From Ga0077527 sp964533495 (GTDB taxonomy: Bacteria; Pseudomonadota; Gammaproteobacteria; Burkholderiales; SG8-41), in assembly GCA_964533495.1 (NCBI GenBank), contig CAZHJU010000015.1:3170-67169 (forward strand): a stretch of DNA of 64,000 bases, in the 5' to 3' direction. Below, piece after piece: positions 1-8,333 of this stretch; the first letter of the stretch is position 1, and every line of letters begins with the position of its first letter. The translations under genes were made by a program, and so were the position numbers. Below the pieces are notes generated by a model. That model saw only the letters and a program-made list of their open reading frames with translations, was not told where the DNA came from and made no database searches.

Positions 1-750
1 AACAGCGCCTACTTCGAGCATGCCTTTCTCGCCCAGCAGATGGGCGTGGAGCTGGTCGAGGGCCAGGACCTGTTCGTCGCCAACAACCATGTCTACATGC
101 GAACCACCGCCGGCCCGCAGCGGGTGGACGTGATCTACCGGCGCATCGACGACGACTATCTCGACCCGCTGTCATTCCGTCCCGACTCCGCGCTCGGCGT
201 GCCCGGCATATTCGCCGCCTATCGCGCCGGCAACGTCACGCTGGCCAATGCGATCGGCACCGGCGTCGCCGACGACAAATCGACCTATTTCTACGTGCCG
301 CAGATGATCGAGTTCTACCTCGGCGAAAAGCCGGTCATCTCCAACGTGCCGACCTACCGGCTGGGCAACGCCGAAGATCTCGCCTACACGCTGGCGCACC
401 TGCCGGAACTGGTGGTCAAGGAAGTCCAGGGCTCCGGCGGATACGGCATGCTGGTCGGGCCGACCTCGACCAGGGAACAGATCGCCGAATTCCGCAAGCG
501 CATCGAACTGGATTCCGCCAACTACATCGCCCAGCCAACGCTGGCGCTGTCGACCTGCCCGACCTTCCGCGACTCCGGCATCGTGCCGCGGCACGTCGAC
601 CTGCGGCCCTACGTGCTGTCGGGCCGCGAAGTCACCCTCGTCCCCGGCGGGCTGACCCGCGTCGCGCTGCGCGAGGGCTCGCTGGTCGTCAACTCCTCGC
701 AGGGCGGCGGGACCAAGGACACCTGGGTGCTGGAGGATCCGTCATGCTGA
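1..750 (+). CDS. Circularly permuted ATP-grasp protein, C-terminal part (5' end outside window)
   Basis: The frame is open from base 1, so the start lies upstream of the window. The visible 249 residues carry the C-terminal features of the DUF404/DUF407 circularly permuted ATP-grasp family: a run near VVKEVQGSGGYGMLVG (nucleotide-binding glycine-rich segment), then a conserved RHVDLRPYVLSG stretch and a terminal SSQGGGTKDTWVL. The family is predicted to make amide or peptide bonds using ATP. Its stop codon overlaps the start of the alpha-E gene, and Anbu and a transglutaminase follow, the usual partners. The substrate is unknown. Confidence 0.9.
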   Translation, partial: NSAYFEHAFLAQQMGVELVEGQDLFVANNHVYMRTTAGPQRVDVIYRRIDDDYLDPLSFRPDSALGVPGIFAAYRAGNVTLANAIGTGVADDKSTYFYVPQMIEFYLGEKPVISNVPTYRLGNAEDLAYTLAHLPELVVKEVQGSGGYGMLVGPTSTREQIAEFRKRIELDSANYIAQPTLALSTCPTFRDSGIVPRHVDLRPYVLSGREVTLVPGGLTRVALREGSLVVNSSQGGGTKDTWVLEDPSC

Positions 751-1745
751 GCCGGCAAGCCAACAATCTCTACTGGATGTCGCGGCAGATCGAGCGCGCG
801 GAAAACACCGCGCGCCTGCTCGACATCACCTACCAGATGTCGCTGCTGCCGTACCGCGTGACCGATGTCGCGCAGTCCTGGGCGGAGCCCTGGGCGCTGC
901 CGCTGGTGATCAACGGCCTCGCCAGCAGCTATTATGCCGGGAATCCGGGGCCGCTGACCTCGGACAAGGTGCTGCGCTTCATGGTCACCGACAGCGGCAA
1001 CCCGTCCAGCATCTGCTCGCTGATCCACGCCGCACGCGAGAACGGGCGCAGCATGCGCGGCGTGATGACCACCGAAATGTACGAGAACCTCAACGCCATC
1101 TGGCTCGAGCTGCGCAGCCGCAGCGAAGCCGCGCTGGCCCACGGCGGCCTCAACGAGCTTTTCGAGTGGATCAAGACCCAGACCCACCAGTTCCGCGGCG
1201 TGACCTTCGGCACCATGCTCCGCGACGAGGCCTACCAGTTCATCCGCCTCGGGGCATTCACCGAGCGCGCCGACAACACGGTGCGTCTTCTCGACGTCAA
1301 GTACCACACCCTGCTGCCCAGCGCCGCGGATGTCGGCGGCGCGGTCGACTATTACCAGTGGAGCGCCCTGCTGCGCTCCGTCAGCGCGCTGAGTTCCTAC
1401 CGCCGCATCTACAGGGACGTCATCACCCCGAAGCGCGTCGCCGAGCTGCTGATCCTGCGCGACGACCTGCCGCGCTCGCTGCACGCCTGCATGAACGAGA
1501 TCTACGAAATCCTGCGCGACCTGTGCAAGCGCGACTCGATGGAGCCCGAGCGTCTCGCCGGGGAACTCCACGCGCAACTGCATTACGGCCGCGTCGAGCA
1601 GATCATGGAAACGGGCCTCCACGAATACCTGATGGAATTCCTCGAAAAGCTGCACCTGCTGAACGACGAACTGAACCGCCACTTCCTCGTGCCGGTCTAC
1701 GACGCTCCGGAAGCGCGGCCGGCCACTGCGCGGCAAGGCTCATGA
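744..1745 (+). CDS. Alpha-E domain protein (DUF403)
   Basis: This 333-residue, mostly helical protein begins MLSRQANNLYWMSRQIERAE, the typical opening of alpha-E (DUF403) proteins. It is full length for the family. The ATG lies 4 nt before the end of the preceding ATP-grasp gene, which indicates translational coupling. Alpha-E proteins are almost always encoded beside circularly permuted ATP-grasp proteins and transglutaminases and are thought to work with them in a peptide-tagging or peptide-synthesis step. No catalytic residues are established, so the role rests on context. Confidence 0.92.
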   Translation: MLSRQANNLYWMSRQIERAENTARLLDITYQMSLLPYRVTDVAQSWAEPWALPLVINGLASSYYAGNPGPLTSDKVLRFMVTDSGNPSSICSLIHAARENGRSMRGVMTTEMYENLNAIWLELRSRSEAALAHGGLNELFEWIKTQTHQFRGVTFGTMLRDEAYQFIRLGAFTERADNTVRLLDVKYHTLLPSAADVGGAVDYYQWSALLRSVSALSSYRRIYRDVITPKRVAELLILRDDLPRSLHACMNEIYEILRDLCKRDSMEPERLAGELHAQLHYGRVEQIMETGLHEYLMEFLEKLHLLNDELNRHFLVPVYDAPEARPATARQGS

Positions 1746-1856
1746 CGCGGTGTTTCCCGCGGCGAATCCGGCGCTGCCGCGGCCGCGCGGCTCGCTTGTC
1801 AGCCCTGTCGGCTTACCCTATGCTTCGCCCCATCCATTTTTCCGCCGCCGCTCCCG

Positions 1857-2603
1857 ATGACTTACTGCGTTGCCGTCACCCTCAAGGCCGGCATGGTGTT
1901 CGCGTCCGATTCGCGCACCAATGCCGGCGTCGACCACGTCTCCAGCTACCGCAAGATGCGCGTGTTCAGCCGGGAAGGCGACCGCGTGATCGTGATACTC
2001 AGCTCGGGCAACCTGTCGATCACGCAGAGCGCCATCAACCTGATCGAGGAAGACCAGCGTGAGCCCGGAACACGGCGCACGCTGTTCGACGCGCGGTCCA
2101 TGTACGAAGTCGCGGAGATGGTCGGCCAGGCGCTGCGCGAGGTCCGGCTGCGCGACGGCCCCTACCTGCAGCAGGCGAACGTCGATGCCAGCGCGTCCTT
2201 CATCGTCGGTGGCCAGATCGCCGGCGGCCGCCAGCGGCTGTTCCACATCTACAGCGAAGGCAACTTCATCGAATCCACCGCCGAGACCACCTATTTCCAG
2301 ATCGGCGAGAGCAAGTACGGCAAACCGGTCATCGACCGGGTCGTCAAGCCCGAAACCAGCCTGCTCGAAGCCACCAAGTGCCTGCTGGTCTCCTTCGATT
2401 CGACGATGCGCAGCAACATCTCGGTCGGCCTGCCGATCGACCTGCTCATCTACCGCGCCGACACGCTGCGCGTCGCCTTCCAGCACCAGATCCACGAAAG
2501 CGATCCGTACTTCAACATGGTCCACCAGCGCTGGGGCGAGGGCCTGCGCAAGGTCTTCAGCGAACTGCCCAACCCCGACTGGAATGTCGGCTTCGAGCAG
2601 TAA
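1857..2603 (+). CDS. Anbu, proteasome-type protease
   Basis: This 248-residue protein of the Ntn-hydrolase (20S proteasome/HslV) fold starts MTYCVAVTL, leaving Thr2 as the expected N-terminal nucleophile after Met removal. It continues with the family FASDSRT motif (conserved Asp) and a downstream YRKMRVF lysine segment. Length and context (ATP-grasp, alpha-E and transglutaminase neighbours) fit Anbu, the ancestral beta-subunit, rather than HslV: it is longer than HslV and no hslU is adjacent. Anbu forms open helical rings and its substrates are unknown. It is separated by 111 bp from alpha-E and 33 bp from the next gene. Confidence 0.93.
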   Translation: MTYCVAVTLKAGMVFASDSRTNAGVDHVSSYRKMRVFSREGDRVIVILSSGNLSITQSAINLIEEDQREPGTRRTLFDARSMYEVAEMVGQALREVRLRDGPYLQQANVDASASFIVGGQIAGGRQRLFHIYSEGNFIESTAETTYFQIGESKYGKPVIDRVVKPETSLLEATKCLLVSFDSTMRSNISVGLPIDLLIYRADTLRVAFQHQIHESDPYFNMVHQRWGEGLRKVFSELPNPDWNVGFEQ

Positions 2604-2636
2604 CGCCGCGCGTCCTCCGGACGGAGGACGCCGCCG

Positions 2637-5600
2637 GTGAGCATCCAGGTCGCGCTGCACCACCTGACCCGCTACCGCTACGACCGCGAGGTCGGCCTCT
2701 CGGCGCACGAGATCCGCCTGCGGCCAGCCCCGCACTGCCGCACGCCGATCCTGTCGTATTCCCTGAACGTGCGGCCGGACAAGCACTTCATCAACTGGCA
2801 GCAGGACATTTTCGGCAACTACATCGCACGTTTCGTGTTCCCGGAAAAAACGCGCGAACTGGAAATCACCGTCGACGTCGTCGCCGACATGACGGTGATC
2901 AATCCCTTCGACTTCTTCATCGAAAGCCACGCCGAGCGTTTTCCGTTCGCCTACCGCGGAGATTTGCTGCGCGATCTCGCCCCCTACCTCGCCGTCGAGG
3001 AGCAGGGCCCGCTGCTGCTGGAATGGCTCTCGGCATTCCGCACGGCCCATGCCGGCGAACTCTCCACCATCGACTTCCTGGTCGCCATCAACCACCGCCT
3101 GCAGCAGGACATCCGCTACCTGGTGCGCATGGAACCCGGTGTGCAGACCTGCGAGCAGACCCTGCAGGGCCGCAGCGGCTCCTGCCGCGACAGCGGCTGG
3201 CTGCTGGTGCAGCTGCTGCGCCACTGCGGACTCGCCGCGCGTTTCGTCTCCGGCTACCTGATACAGCTCAAGGCCGACCAGAAGCCGCTGGACGGCCCCG
3301 CCGGCACCGACCGCGATTTCACCGATCTGCATGCCTGGGCCGAAGCCTACATCCCGGGCGCCGGCTGGATCGGCCTCGATCCGACTTCCGGCCTGCTCGC
3401 CGGCGAAGGCCACATTCCGCTCGCCTGCACGCCATCTCCGGCCAGCGCGGCCGCCGTCACCGGCGGCGTCGATCCCTGCGACACGCGCTTCGATTTCGAG
3501 ATGTCGGTCACGCGCATCCACGAAGACCCGCGCGTCACCAAACCCTACGACGCCACGCAATGGGACGCCATCAACGTCCTCGGCCGGCAGATCGACACCG
3601 AACTGGCCGCGCAGGACGTGCGCCTCACCCAGGGCGGCGAGCCGACCTTCGTCTCCATCGACGACATGGACGGCCCGGAGTGGAACACCGCGGCGCTGTC
3701 CGACAAAAAATGGGAACTCGCCGAGCAACTGGCATGGCGGCTGCGCGAACGTTTCGCGCCGGGCGGGCTGGTGTTCTACGGCCAGGGCAAATGGTACCCG
3801 GGCGAGCCGCTGCCGCGCTGGGCGCTGGGCATCCAGTGGCGCAACGACGGCGCGCCGCTGTGGCGCGATCCGGAACTGATCGCCGCGGCACGCACGCCGG
3901 CAAGCGCGACCCGCGCGGACGCGCGCCGCCTCGCCGAGGCGCTGGCCGCGTCATTGCAACTGCCCGCCAACCGGCTGCTGCCGGCCTGGGAGGATCCGCT
4001 GACCCATCTCTCCCCGGAAAAGGCGCAGCGCACGCCGGGCAATGCCGATCCCGCCGGGTATGTGCTGCCGCTGGGCGTCGCCGCATCCGGCTGGACCAGT
4101 TCGGCCTGGCCGCTGCCCAGCGAACACCTCATCCTGATCAACGGCGATTCGCCCATCGGCTATCGCCTGCCGCTCGGCGCGCTGCCGGCCACCCTGCCCG
4201 ACGGCGGGAAACTCGTGCGCACCGCGCTGTGCGTCGAGGCGCGCGCGGGCCGCCTGCACGTGTTCCTGCCGCCGTTCGACGCCCTGGAGCCCTACCTCGA
4301 ACTGGTTGCGTGCATCGAAGACACCGCCGCGCGGCTCAAGCTGCCCGTCCGCCCCGAAGGCTACGAGCCGCCGGCCGACCCGCGGATCACGCTGCTGAAC
4401 GTCACGCCCGATCCGGGCGTCATCGAAGTCAACATCCATCCGGCCGCGACCTGGGACCGGCTCGTCGCCAGCACCACCGCCCTCTACGAGGAGGCGCGCG
4501 CCACCCGCCTCGGCACCGAGAAATTCATGCTCGACGGCCGCCACACCGGCAGCGGCGGCGGCAATCACATCGCGCTCGGCGGCCCCACGGTCGCCGACAG
4601 CCCGCTGCTGCGCCGGCCCGACCTGCTGCGCAGCCTGATCACCTACTGGCAGAACCATCCCGCGCTGTCGTACCTGTTCTCCGGCATGTTCATCGGCCCG
4701 ACCAGCCAGGCGCCGCGCGTCGACGAGGCCCGCGACGACAATCTCTACGAACTCGAGATCGCCTTCCAGCAGTTGGCGCTGCTGCAGGAAAAGCACGGCC
4801 CCGCGCTGCCGCCGGAAATGACCGACCGCCTGCTGCGCAACTTCCTCGTCGACCTCACCGGCAACACGCACCGCGCCGAATTCTGCATCGACAAGCTGCA
4901 CACCCCGGCCGGCGGCCGCGGCAGGCTCGGCCTGCTCGAATTCCGCGGCTTCGAAATGCCGCCGCATCCGCAGATGAGCCTCGCGCAGATGCTGCTGCTG
5001 CGCGCGCTAGTGACGTGGTTCTGGAAGCAGCCCCTCCAGTCGAAACTGGTACGCTGGGGCACCCAGCTGCATGACCGCTTCATGCTGCCGCATTTTGTCG
5101 CCGCCGATTTCCACGACGTGCTCGAAGATCTGCGCCGCGCCGGTTACGCCTTCGACGACGGCTGGTACGCGCCCTTCCACGAATTCCGCTTCCCGCGTTA
5201 CGGCACCGTCGCCTACAACGGCATCGAGATCGAATTGCGCCAGGCCATCGAGCCCTGGCATGTGCTCGGCGAGGAAATGGGGATCAACGCCACCGCGCGT
5301 TACGTCGATTCCTCGGTCGAACGCCTGCAGGTGCGCGCCCGCGGCCTCACCGAATTCCGGCACATCATTACCTGCAACGGCCGCGCGGTGCCGATGGCGC
5401 CGACCGGCACCCCCGGCGAATTCGTCGCCGGCGTGCGCTACTGCGCCTGGGCGCCGCCCTCGGCGCTGCATCCGACCATCGGCGTGCATGCGCCGCTGGT
5501 CTTCGATGTCGTGGATACCTGGAGCAGGCGTTCGATCGGCGGCTGCACCTACCACGTGTCGCATCCCGGCGGACGCAACTACAGCCGCCTTCCCGTCAAC

Positions 5601-5753
5601 GCCAACGAAGCCGATGCCCGTCGCATTGCGCGGTTCTGGGGGCATGGCCACACGCCGGGCCCGATGAACGTCACGCCCGAGATACCGAACCCGGCGTTTC
5701 CGATGACGCTCGACCTGCGCTGGCAGCCAGTCGCCGAAAAAATCAAAAACTGA
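2637..5753 (+). CDS. Transglutaminase-like protein with DUF2126
   Basis: A GTG start gives a 1038-residue protein. The first ~290 residues are a bacterial transglutaminase-like fold: an N-terminal beta domain (VALHHLTRYRYDREV), catalytic Cys in GRSGSCRDSGWLL near residue 182, His in DLHAWAEAY and Asp in GLDPTSG. The remaining ~700 residues match DUF2126, the long extension seen in Anbu-associated transglutaminases, with LTQGGEPTFVS and DGRHTGSGGGNH as recognisable stretches. It likely acts as a cysteine peptidase or amide-transfer enzyme with Anbu and the ATP-grasp protein. It is the last gene of the operon; no clear terminator follows. Confidence 0.92.
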   Translation: MSIQVALHHLTRYRYDREVGLSAHEIRLRPAPHCRTPILSYSLNVRPDKHFINWQQDIFGNYIARFVFPEKTRELEITVDVVADMTVINPFDFFIESHAERFPFAYRGDLLRDLAPYLAVEEQGPLLLEWLSAFRTAHAGELSTIDFLVAINHRLQQDIRYLVRMEPGVQTCEQTLQGRSGSCRDSGWLLVQLLRHCGLAARFVSGYLIQLKADQKPLDGPAGTDRDFTDLHAWAEAYIPGAGWIGLDPTSGLLAGEGHIPLACTPSPASAAAVTGGVDPCDTRFDFEMSVTRIHEDPRVTKPYDATQWDAINVLGRQIDTELAAQDVRLTQGGEPTFVSIDDMDGPEWNTAALSDKKWELAEQLAWRLRERFAPGGLVFYGQGKWYPGEPLPRWALGIQWRNDGAPLWRDPELIAAARTPASATRADARRLAEALAASLQLPANRLLPAWEDPLTHLSPEKAQRTPGNADPAGYVLPLGVAASGWTSSAWPLPSEHLILINGDSPIGYRLPLGALPATLPDGGKLVRTALCVEARAGRLHVFLPPFDALEPYLELVACIEDTAARLKLPVRPEGYEPPADPRITLLNVTPDPGVIEVNIHPAATWDRLVASTTALYEEARATRLGTEKFMLDGRHTGSGGGNHIALGGPTVADSPLLRRPDLLRSLITYWQNHPALSYLFSGMFIGPTSQAPRVDEARDDNLYELEIAFQQLALLQEKHGPALPPEMTDRLLRNFLVDLTGNTHRAEFCIDKLHTPAGGRGRLGLLEFRGFEMPPHPQMSLAQMLLLRALVTWFWKQPLQSKLVRWGTQLHDRFMLPHFVAADFHDVLEDLRRAGYAFDDGWYAPFHEFRFPRYGTVAYNGIEIELRQAIEPWHVLGEEMGINATARYVDSSVERLQVRARGLTEFRHIITCNGRAVPMAPTGTPGEFVAGVRYCAWAPPSALHPTIGVHAPLVFDVVDTWSRRSIGGCTYHVSHPGGRNYSRLPVNANEADARRIARFWGHGHTPGPMNVTPEIPNPAFPMTLDLRWQPVAEKIKN

Positions 5754-5842
5754 CCGCTTTTACCGGGATGGCGTCAGCGTGCTGCGGGAACGGCAATTCC
5801 CGCACGGAGCCGCGCCCGCGGGCAAGCCACCAATTGCCAAGC

Positions 5843-6031
5843 CTATGCCTTTTTGCCCCGCGGCCCGAACAGCAACCAGATGATGAGTCCGAGAACGGGC
5901 AGCAGCACGACCAGCACGATCCACATGAACTTGGCGCCCGTGGACGCTGAACTTTGCGCAATATTGACTATCGCCCAGATATCGGCGATCAGGATCAACA
6001 GACCTAAAATGCCGCCTATTTCAATACCCAT
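5843..6031 (-). CDS. Small PLDc_N-type two-helix membrane protein
   Basis: This 62-residue protein has two hydrophobic helices (about residues 6-26 and 34-55) and ends GLIIWLLFGPRGKKA, characteristic of the phospholipase D nuclease N-terminal (PLDc_N) family found as stand-alone inner-membrane proteins. No catalytic HKD motif is present. It stands alone, convergent with the transglutaminase gene. The function is not known. Confidence 0.75.
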   Translation of the reverse strand: MGIEIGGILGLLILIADIWAIVNIAQSSASTGAKFMWIVLVVLLPVLGLIIWLLFGPRGKKA

Positions 6032-6222
6032 CGCACTCTCCTCTCGTTTCGCAATGAATGCTTTTAAACAGGGATGGAATGTTCTTTCTTCTGCCCGGCC
6101 CTCTTCTTTCTGCCGGCGTATTCAGCATACCGGGCAATATTGTTTCCCGAAACATTGGGCGCAGCGATGTCGTCGGCAAGTGACAAAAACCGGCACAGCC
6201 GGCCCGCGCAGCCCAGAAACGC

Positions 6223-6247
6223 AAAAACCGCTTTTACGCGGTTTTTA
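6223..6247. terminator. Rho-independent terminator-like hairpin
   Basis: AAAAACCGC and GCGGTTTTT form a 9-bp stem around a 6-nt loop, with A and T tracts on either side, so it could work in both directions. It lies between the small membrane protein promoter region and tRNA-Ser, and is a reasonable end for the leftward tRNA transcript. Confidence 0.6.
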
Positions 6248-6266
6248 TGGTGTGACTATTGGTTGA

Positions 6267-6314
6267 ATTTTAAATGGATTTTTTTCTAGGGAATATAAAA
6301 AATCCATTTAAAAT
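6267..6314. repeat. 18-bp perfect AT-rich inverted repeat
   Basis: Bases 6267-6284 (ATTTTAAATGGATTTTTT) are repeated exactly, inverted, at 6297-6314, with a 12-nt loop. The stem has only two G-C pairs, unlike a normal terminator. The right arm forms the A-tract and linker of an IHF-like site ending at 6324, so the structure may be two head-to-head copies of that AT-rich motif rather than a terminator. Confidence 0.8.
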
Positions 6315-6324
6315 CAATTATATA
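6297..6324 (+). promoter_or_regulatory. IHF-like site 1 (3' flank of tRNA-Ser)
   Basis: An A6 tract (6297-6302), 9 nt, then AATCAATTATATA at 6312-6324. This matches the IHF consensus WATCAANNNNTTR with one mismatch in the TTR part. It begins the immediate 3' flank of the leftward tRNA-Ser gene. Confidence 0.5.
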
Positions 6325-6328
6325 TATT

Positions 6329-6421
6329 TGGCGGAGAGAGAGGGATTCGAACCCTCGATGGGGGTTTTGCCCCCATACGCCCTTAGCAGGGGCGCGCCTT
6401 CGACCACTCGGCCATCTCTCC
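6329..6421 (-). tRNA. tRNA-Ser (GCT)
   Basis: On the minus strand a 93-nt class II tRNA folds with acceptor GGAGAGA pairing with TCTCTCC, anticodon arm CGCCC-CTGCTAA-GGGCG (anticodon GCT, reading AGC/AGU), a long variable arm built on ATGGGGG/CCCCCAT, and GGTTCGAATCC in the T arm. The 3' CCA is encoded. The long variable arm is diagnostic of serine or leucine tRNA, and the anticodon makes it serine. Confidence 0.96.
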
Positions 6422-6480
6422 GTGTCCTTCCTTGCTACCCGCACCACAACGCCTACGCCTGAATTACGACGGCTTTCGCC

Positions 6481-6502
6481 GTGACCACTCGGCTATTTCT
6501 CC
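6481..6502 (-). pseudogene. 5' fragment of a tRNA-Ser gene
   Basis: Read on the minus strand, the first 20 nt (GGAGAAATAGCCGAGTGGTC) match the 5' end of the neighbouring tRNA-Ser(GCT) at 18 of 20 positions, covering the acceptor 5' strand and D arm. After that the sequence becomes an unrelated hairpin (GACGGC...GCCGTC) and no anticodon or T arm follows. It looks like the residue of a duplicated tRNA-Ser or of a recombination event at the tRNA. Confidence 0.65.
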
Positions 6503-6599
6503 GTTACTTCAATCTTTTCCTGCCGCGGTACCAGCGCAATATTTTTACAGTGCGCCGAGTCCGGCGGAGGATATCACACCCCTCCTCCCGTCCGGCCGG

Positions 6600-7838
6600 T
6601 CAACCGGCCTGGTCGAGCCCGAAAGCCTTGTGCAGGACGCGCACCGCGAGTTCGGTGTACTTCTCGTCGATGACCACGGAAACCTTGATCTCCGAAGTGG
6701 AGATCATTTCGATGTTGATACCCTCCTCGGCCAGCGTGCGGAACATGGTGCTGGCGATGCCGGCGTGGGAGCGCATGCCGACGCCGACCACCGAAACCTT
6801 GGCGATTTTGTCGCCGCCCTGGATGCCGCGGGCCTTGGTGTGTTCGAGCACCGGCTTGAGCACGTTCAGCGCCTTCTGGTAGTCGTTGCGGTGGACGGTG
6901 AACGAAAAGTCGGTGAGCCCATCGTGGCCGACGTTCTGCACGATCATGTCGACGTCGATGTTCGCGTCGCCAACCGGCCCCAGGATCTGGTAGGCGATAC
7001 CCGGGCGGTCGGGCACGCCGAGGATGGTGATTTTCGCCTCGTCGCGGTTGAACGCGATGCCTGAAATGACGGCCTTTTCCATGTCCTTGTCTTCCTCAAA
7101 TGTGATCAGCGTGCCTTCGCCACCGTCCTCGAAACTGTCCTCGAAACTGGAGAGCACGCGCAGACGCACCTTATATTTACCGGCGAATTCGACCGAGCGG
7201 ATCTGCAGCACCTTCGAGCCCAGGCTCGCCATCTCGAGCATTTCCTCGAAGGTGACGGTCTTCAGGCGGCGCGCCTCGGGCACGATGCGCGGATCGGTCG
7301 TGTAGACACCGTCGACATCGGTATAGATCTGGCACTCGTCGGCCTTCAGCGCCGCGGCCAGCGCGACACCGGTGGTGTCGGAACCGCCGCGGCCCAGCGT
7401 GGTGATGTTGCCCGCGTCGTCGACCCCCTGGAAACCGGCGACGACGACGACGCGCCCGGCATCGAGGTCGGCGCGCATGTTGTGCTGGTCGATGCTGACG
7501 ATGCGCGCCTTGGTGTGCGCGTCGTCGGTCAGGACCTTCACCTGCCCGCCGGTGTAGCTGCGGGCCTGAACGCCAATGTCGAGCAGCGCCATCGACAGCA
7601 GCGCGATCGTCACCTGCTCACCGGTGGACACCATCACGTCGAGTTCGCGCGGGTTGGGCTGCGCCTGGATCTCCTTGGCCAGCGCGATCAGCCGGTTGGT
7701 TTCGCCGGACATCGCCGAAACCACCACGACCACCTGATGCCCCTGTGCCCTCCAGCGCGCGACGCGTTTGGCGACACTTTTGATGCGCTCGGCACTGCCG
7801 ACCGAGGTTCCGCCGTATTTCTGGACTATCAACGCCAT
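6600..7838 (-). CDS. lysC: Aspartate kinase
   Basis: This 412-residue protein begins MALIVQKYGGTSVGSAERI with the KYGGTSVG substrate motif of aspartokinases, followed by the amino-acid kinase fold (VVSAMSGETNRL, STGEQVT, GRGGSDTT) and two C-terminal ACT domains from about residue 265 that bind lysine or threonine. It phosphorylates aspartate, the first step to lysine, threonine, methionine and diaminopimelate. Length fits the alpha/beta type, in which an internal start can yield a separate regulatory subunit. It stands alone here; no lysine riboswitch is visible upstream. Confidence 0.96.
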   Translation of the reverse strand: MALIVQKYGGTSVGSAERIKSVAKRVARWRAQGHQVVVVVSAMSGETNRLIALAKEIQAQPNPRELDVMVSTGEQVTIALLSMALLDIGVQARSYTGGQVKVLTDDAHTKARIVSIDQHNMRADLDAGRVVVVAGFQGVDDAGNITTLGRGGSDTTGVALAAALKADECQIYTDVDGVYTTDPRIVPEARRLKTVTFEEMLEMASLGSKVLQIRSVEFAGKYKVRLRVLSSFEDSFEDGGEGTLITFEEDKDMEKAVISGIAFNRDEAKITILGVPDRPGIAYQILGPVGDANIDVDMIVQNVGHDGLTDFSFTVHRNDYQKALNVLKPVLEHTKARGIQGGDKIAKVSVVGVGMRSHAGIASTMFRTLAEEGINIEMISTSEIKVSVVIDEKYTELAVRVLHKAFGLDQAG

Positions 7839-7997
7839 GATGGCTGCTGTTCTGCCTGAACCAAAAAGGGGCGTATTTTATTGGATTTTCAGGGGAAAAA
7901 CGAGGTTTCGGCGGCAAGCGGAATCCTTGAAAGGCAAATCCCCACGGAACCAATGCTCCCGCGCCGAATCCTAAAGCTGCACACAGGAGGAAAGGCA

Positions 7998-8291
7998 TTG
8001 AAGAAAACCGCAACCGACCCCCGGGAAATCCGCCGCAAGCGCGGCCTCAACCAGCAGGAATTCTGGCCGCAGATCGGCGTCACCCAGAGCGGGGGCTCCC
8101 GCTATGAAACCGGACGCCGGATGCCGCTGCCGGTGCGCGAGCTGCTGCGCATCGTGCACGTCGAAGGCGTGCCGCTGGACCAGGTCCGCGGCGACGATCA
8201 TCTGCTGATCCAGCACCTGAAAAAATCGAGGCCCGGGCTGTACCGCGAGTTGAAAGCCGCCGCGCTGCGGGAACGGAAAAACGGCAGGTAA
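7998..8291 (+). CDS. Small XRE-type helix-turn-helix regulator
   Basis: A TTG start is chosen because AGGAGG lies at 7985-7990 just upstream. The 97-residue product has a Cro/CI-like helix-turn-helix: REIRRKRGLNQQEFWPQIGV then TQSGGSRYETGRRMP, the usual position of the recognition helix and following loop. The rest is short, with no ligand domain. It lies between divergent lysC and co-oriented queD, ending 42 bp before queD. The target is unknown; similar orphan regulators are common in betaproteobacteria. Confidence 0.75.
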   Translation: MKKTATDPREIRRKRGLNQQEFWPQIGVTQSGGSRYETGRRMPLPVRELLRIVHVEGVPLDQVRGDDHLLIQHLKKSRPGLYRELKAAALRERKNGR

Positions 8292-8305
8292 GGCCGCAGA
8301 GCCGC

Positions 8306-8333
8306 CGGGGCGCCTTGTTATAATCGGCGCCCC
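8306..8333 (+). promoter_or_regulatory. Predicted -10 element inside an 8-bp inverted repeat before queD
   Basis: TATAAT at 8319-8324 is a perfect -10 hexamer. It lies in the loop of an exact inverted repeat GGGGCGCC (8307-8314) and GGCGCCCC (8326-8333), which abuts the queD ATG at 8334. Transcription starting 6-8 nt after the -10 would leave almost no leader. No good -35 is seen at the matching distance. Confidence 0.5.

Noticed and set aside
1818..3728. Long antisense open frames, such as this one opposite the Anbu and transglutaminase genes and 12144-15125 opposite fdsA
   Set aside because: They lie fully opposite well-supported genes, are rich in Arg/Gly/Ala/His as expected for shadow frames in GC-rich DNA, and have no recognisable motifs.
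6481..6502. A second functional tRNA-Ser or tRNA-Sec gene
   Set aside because: Only the 5' acceptor strand and D arm are present; no anticodon arm, T arm or 3' acceptor follow.
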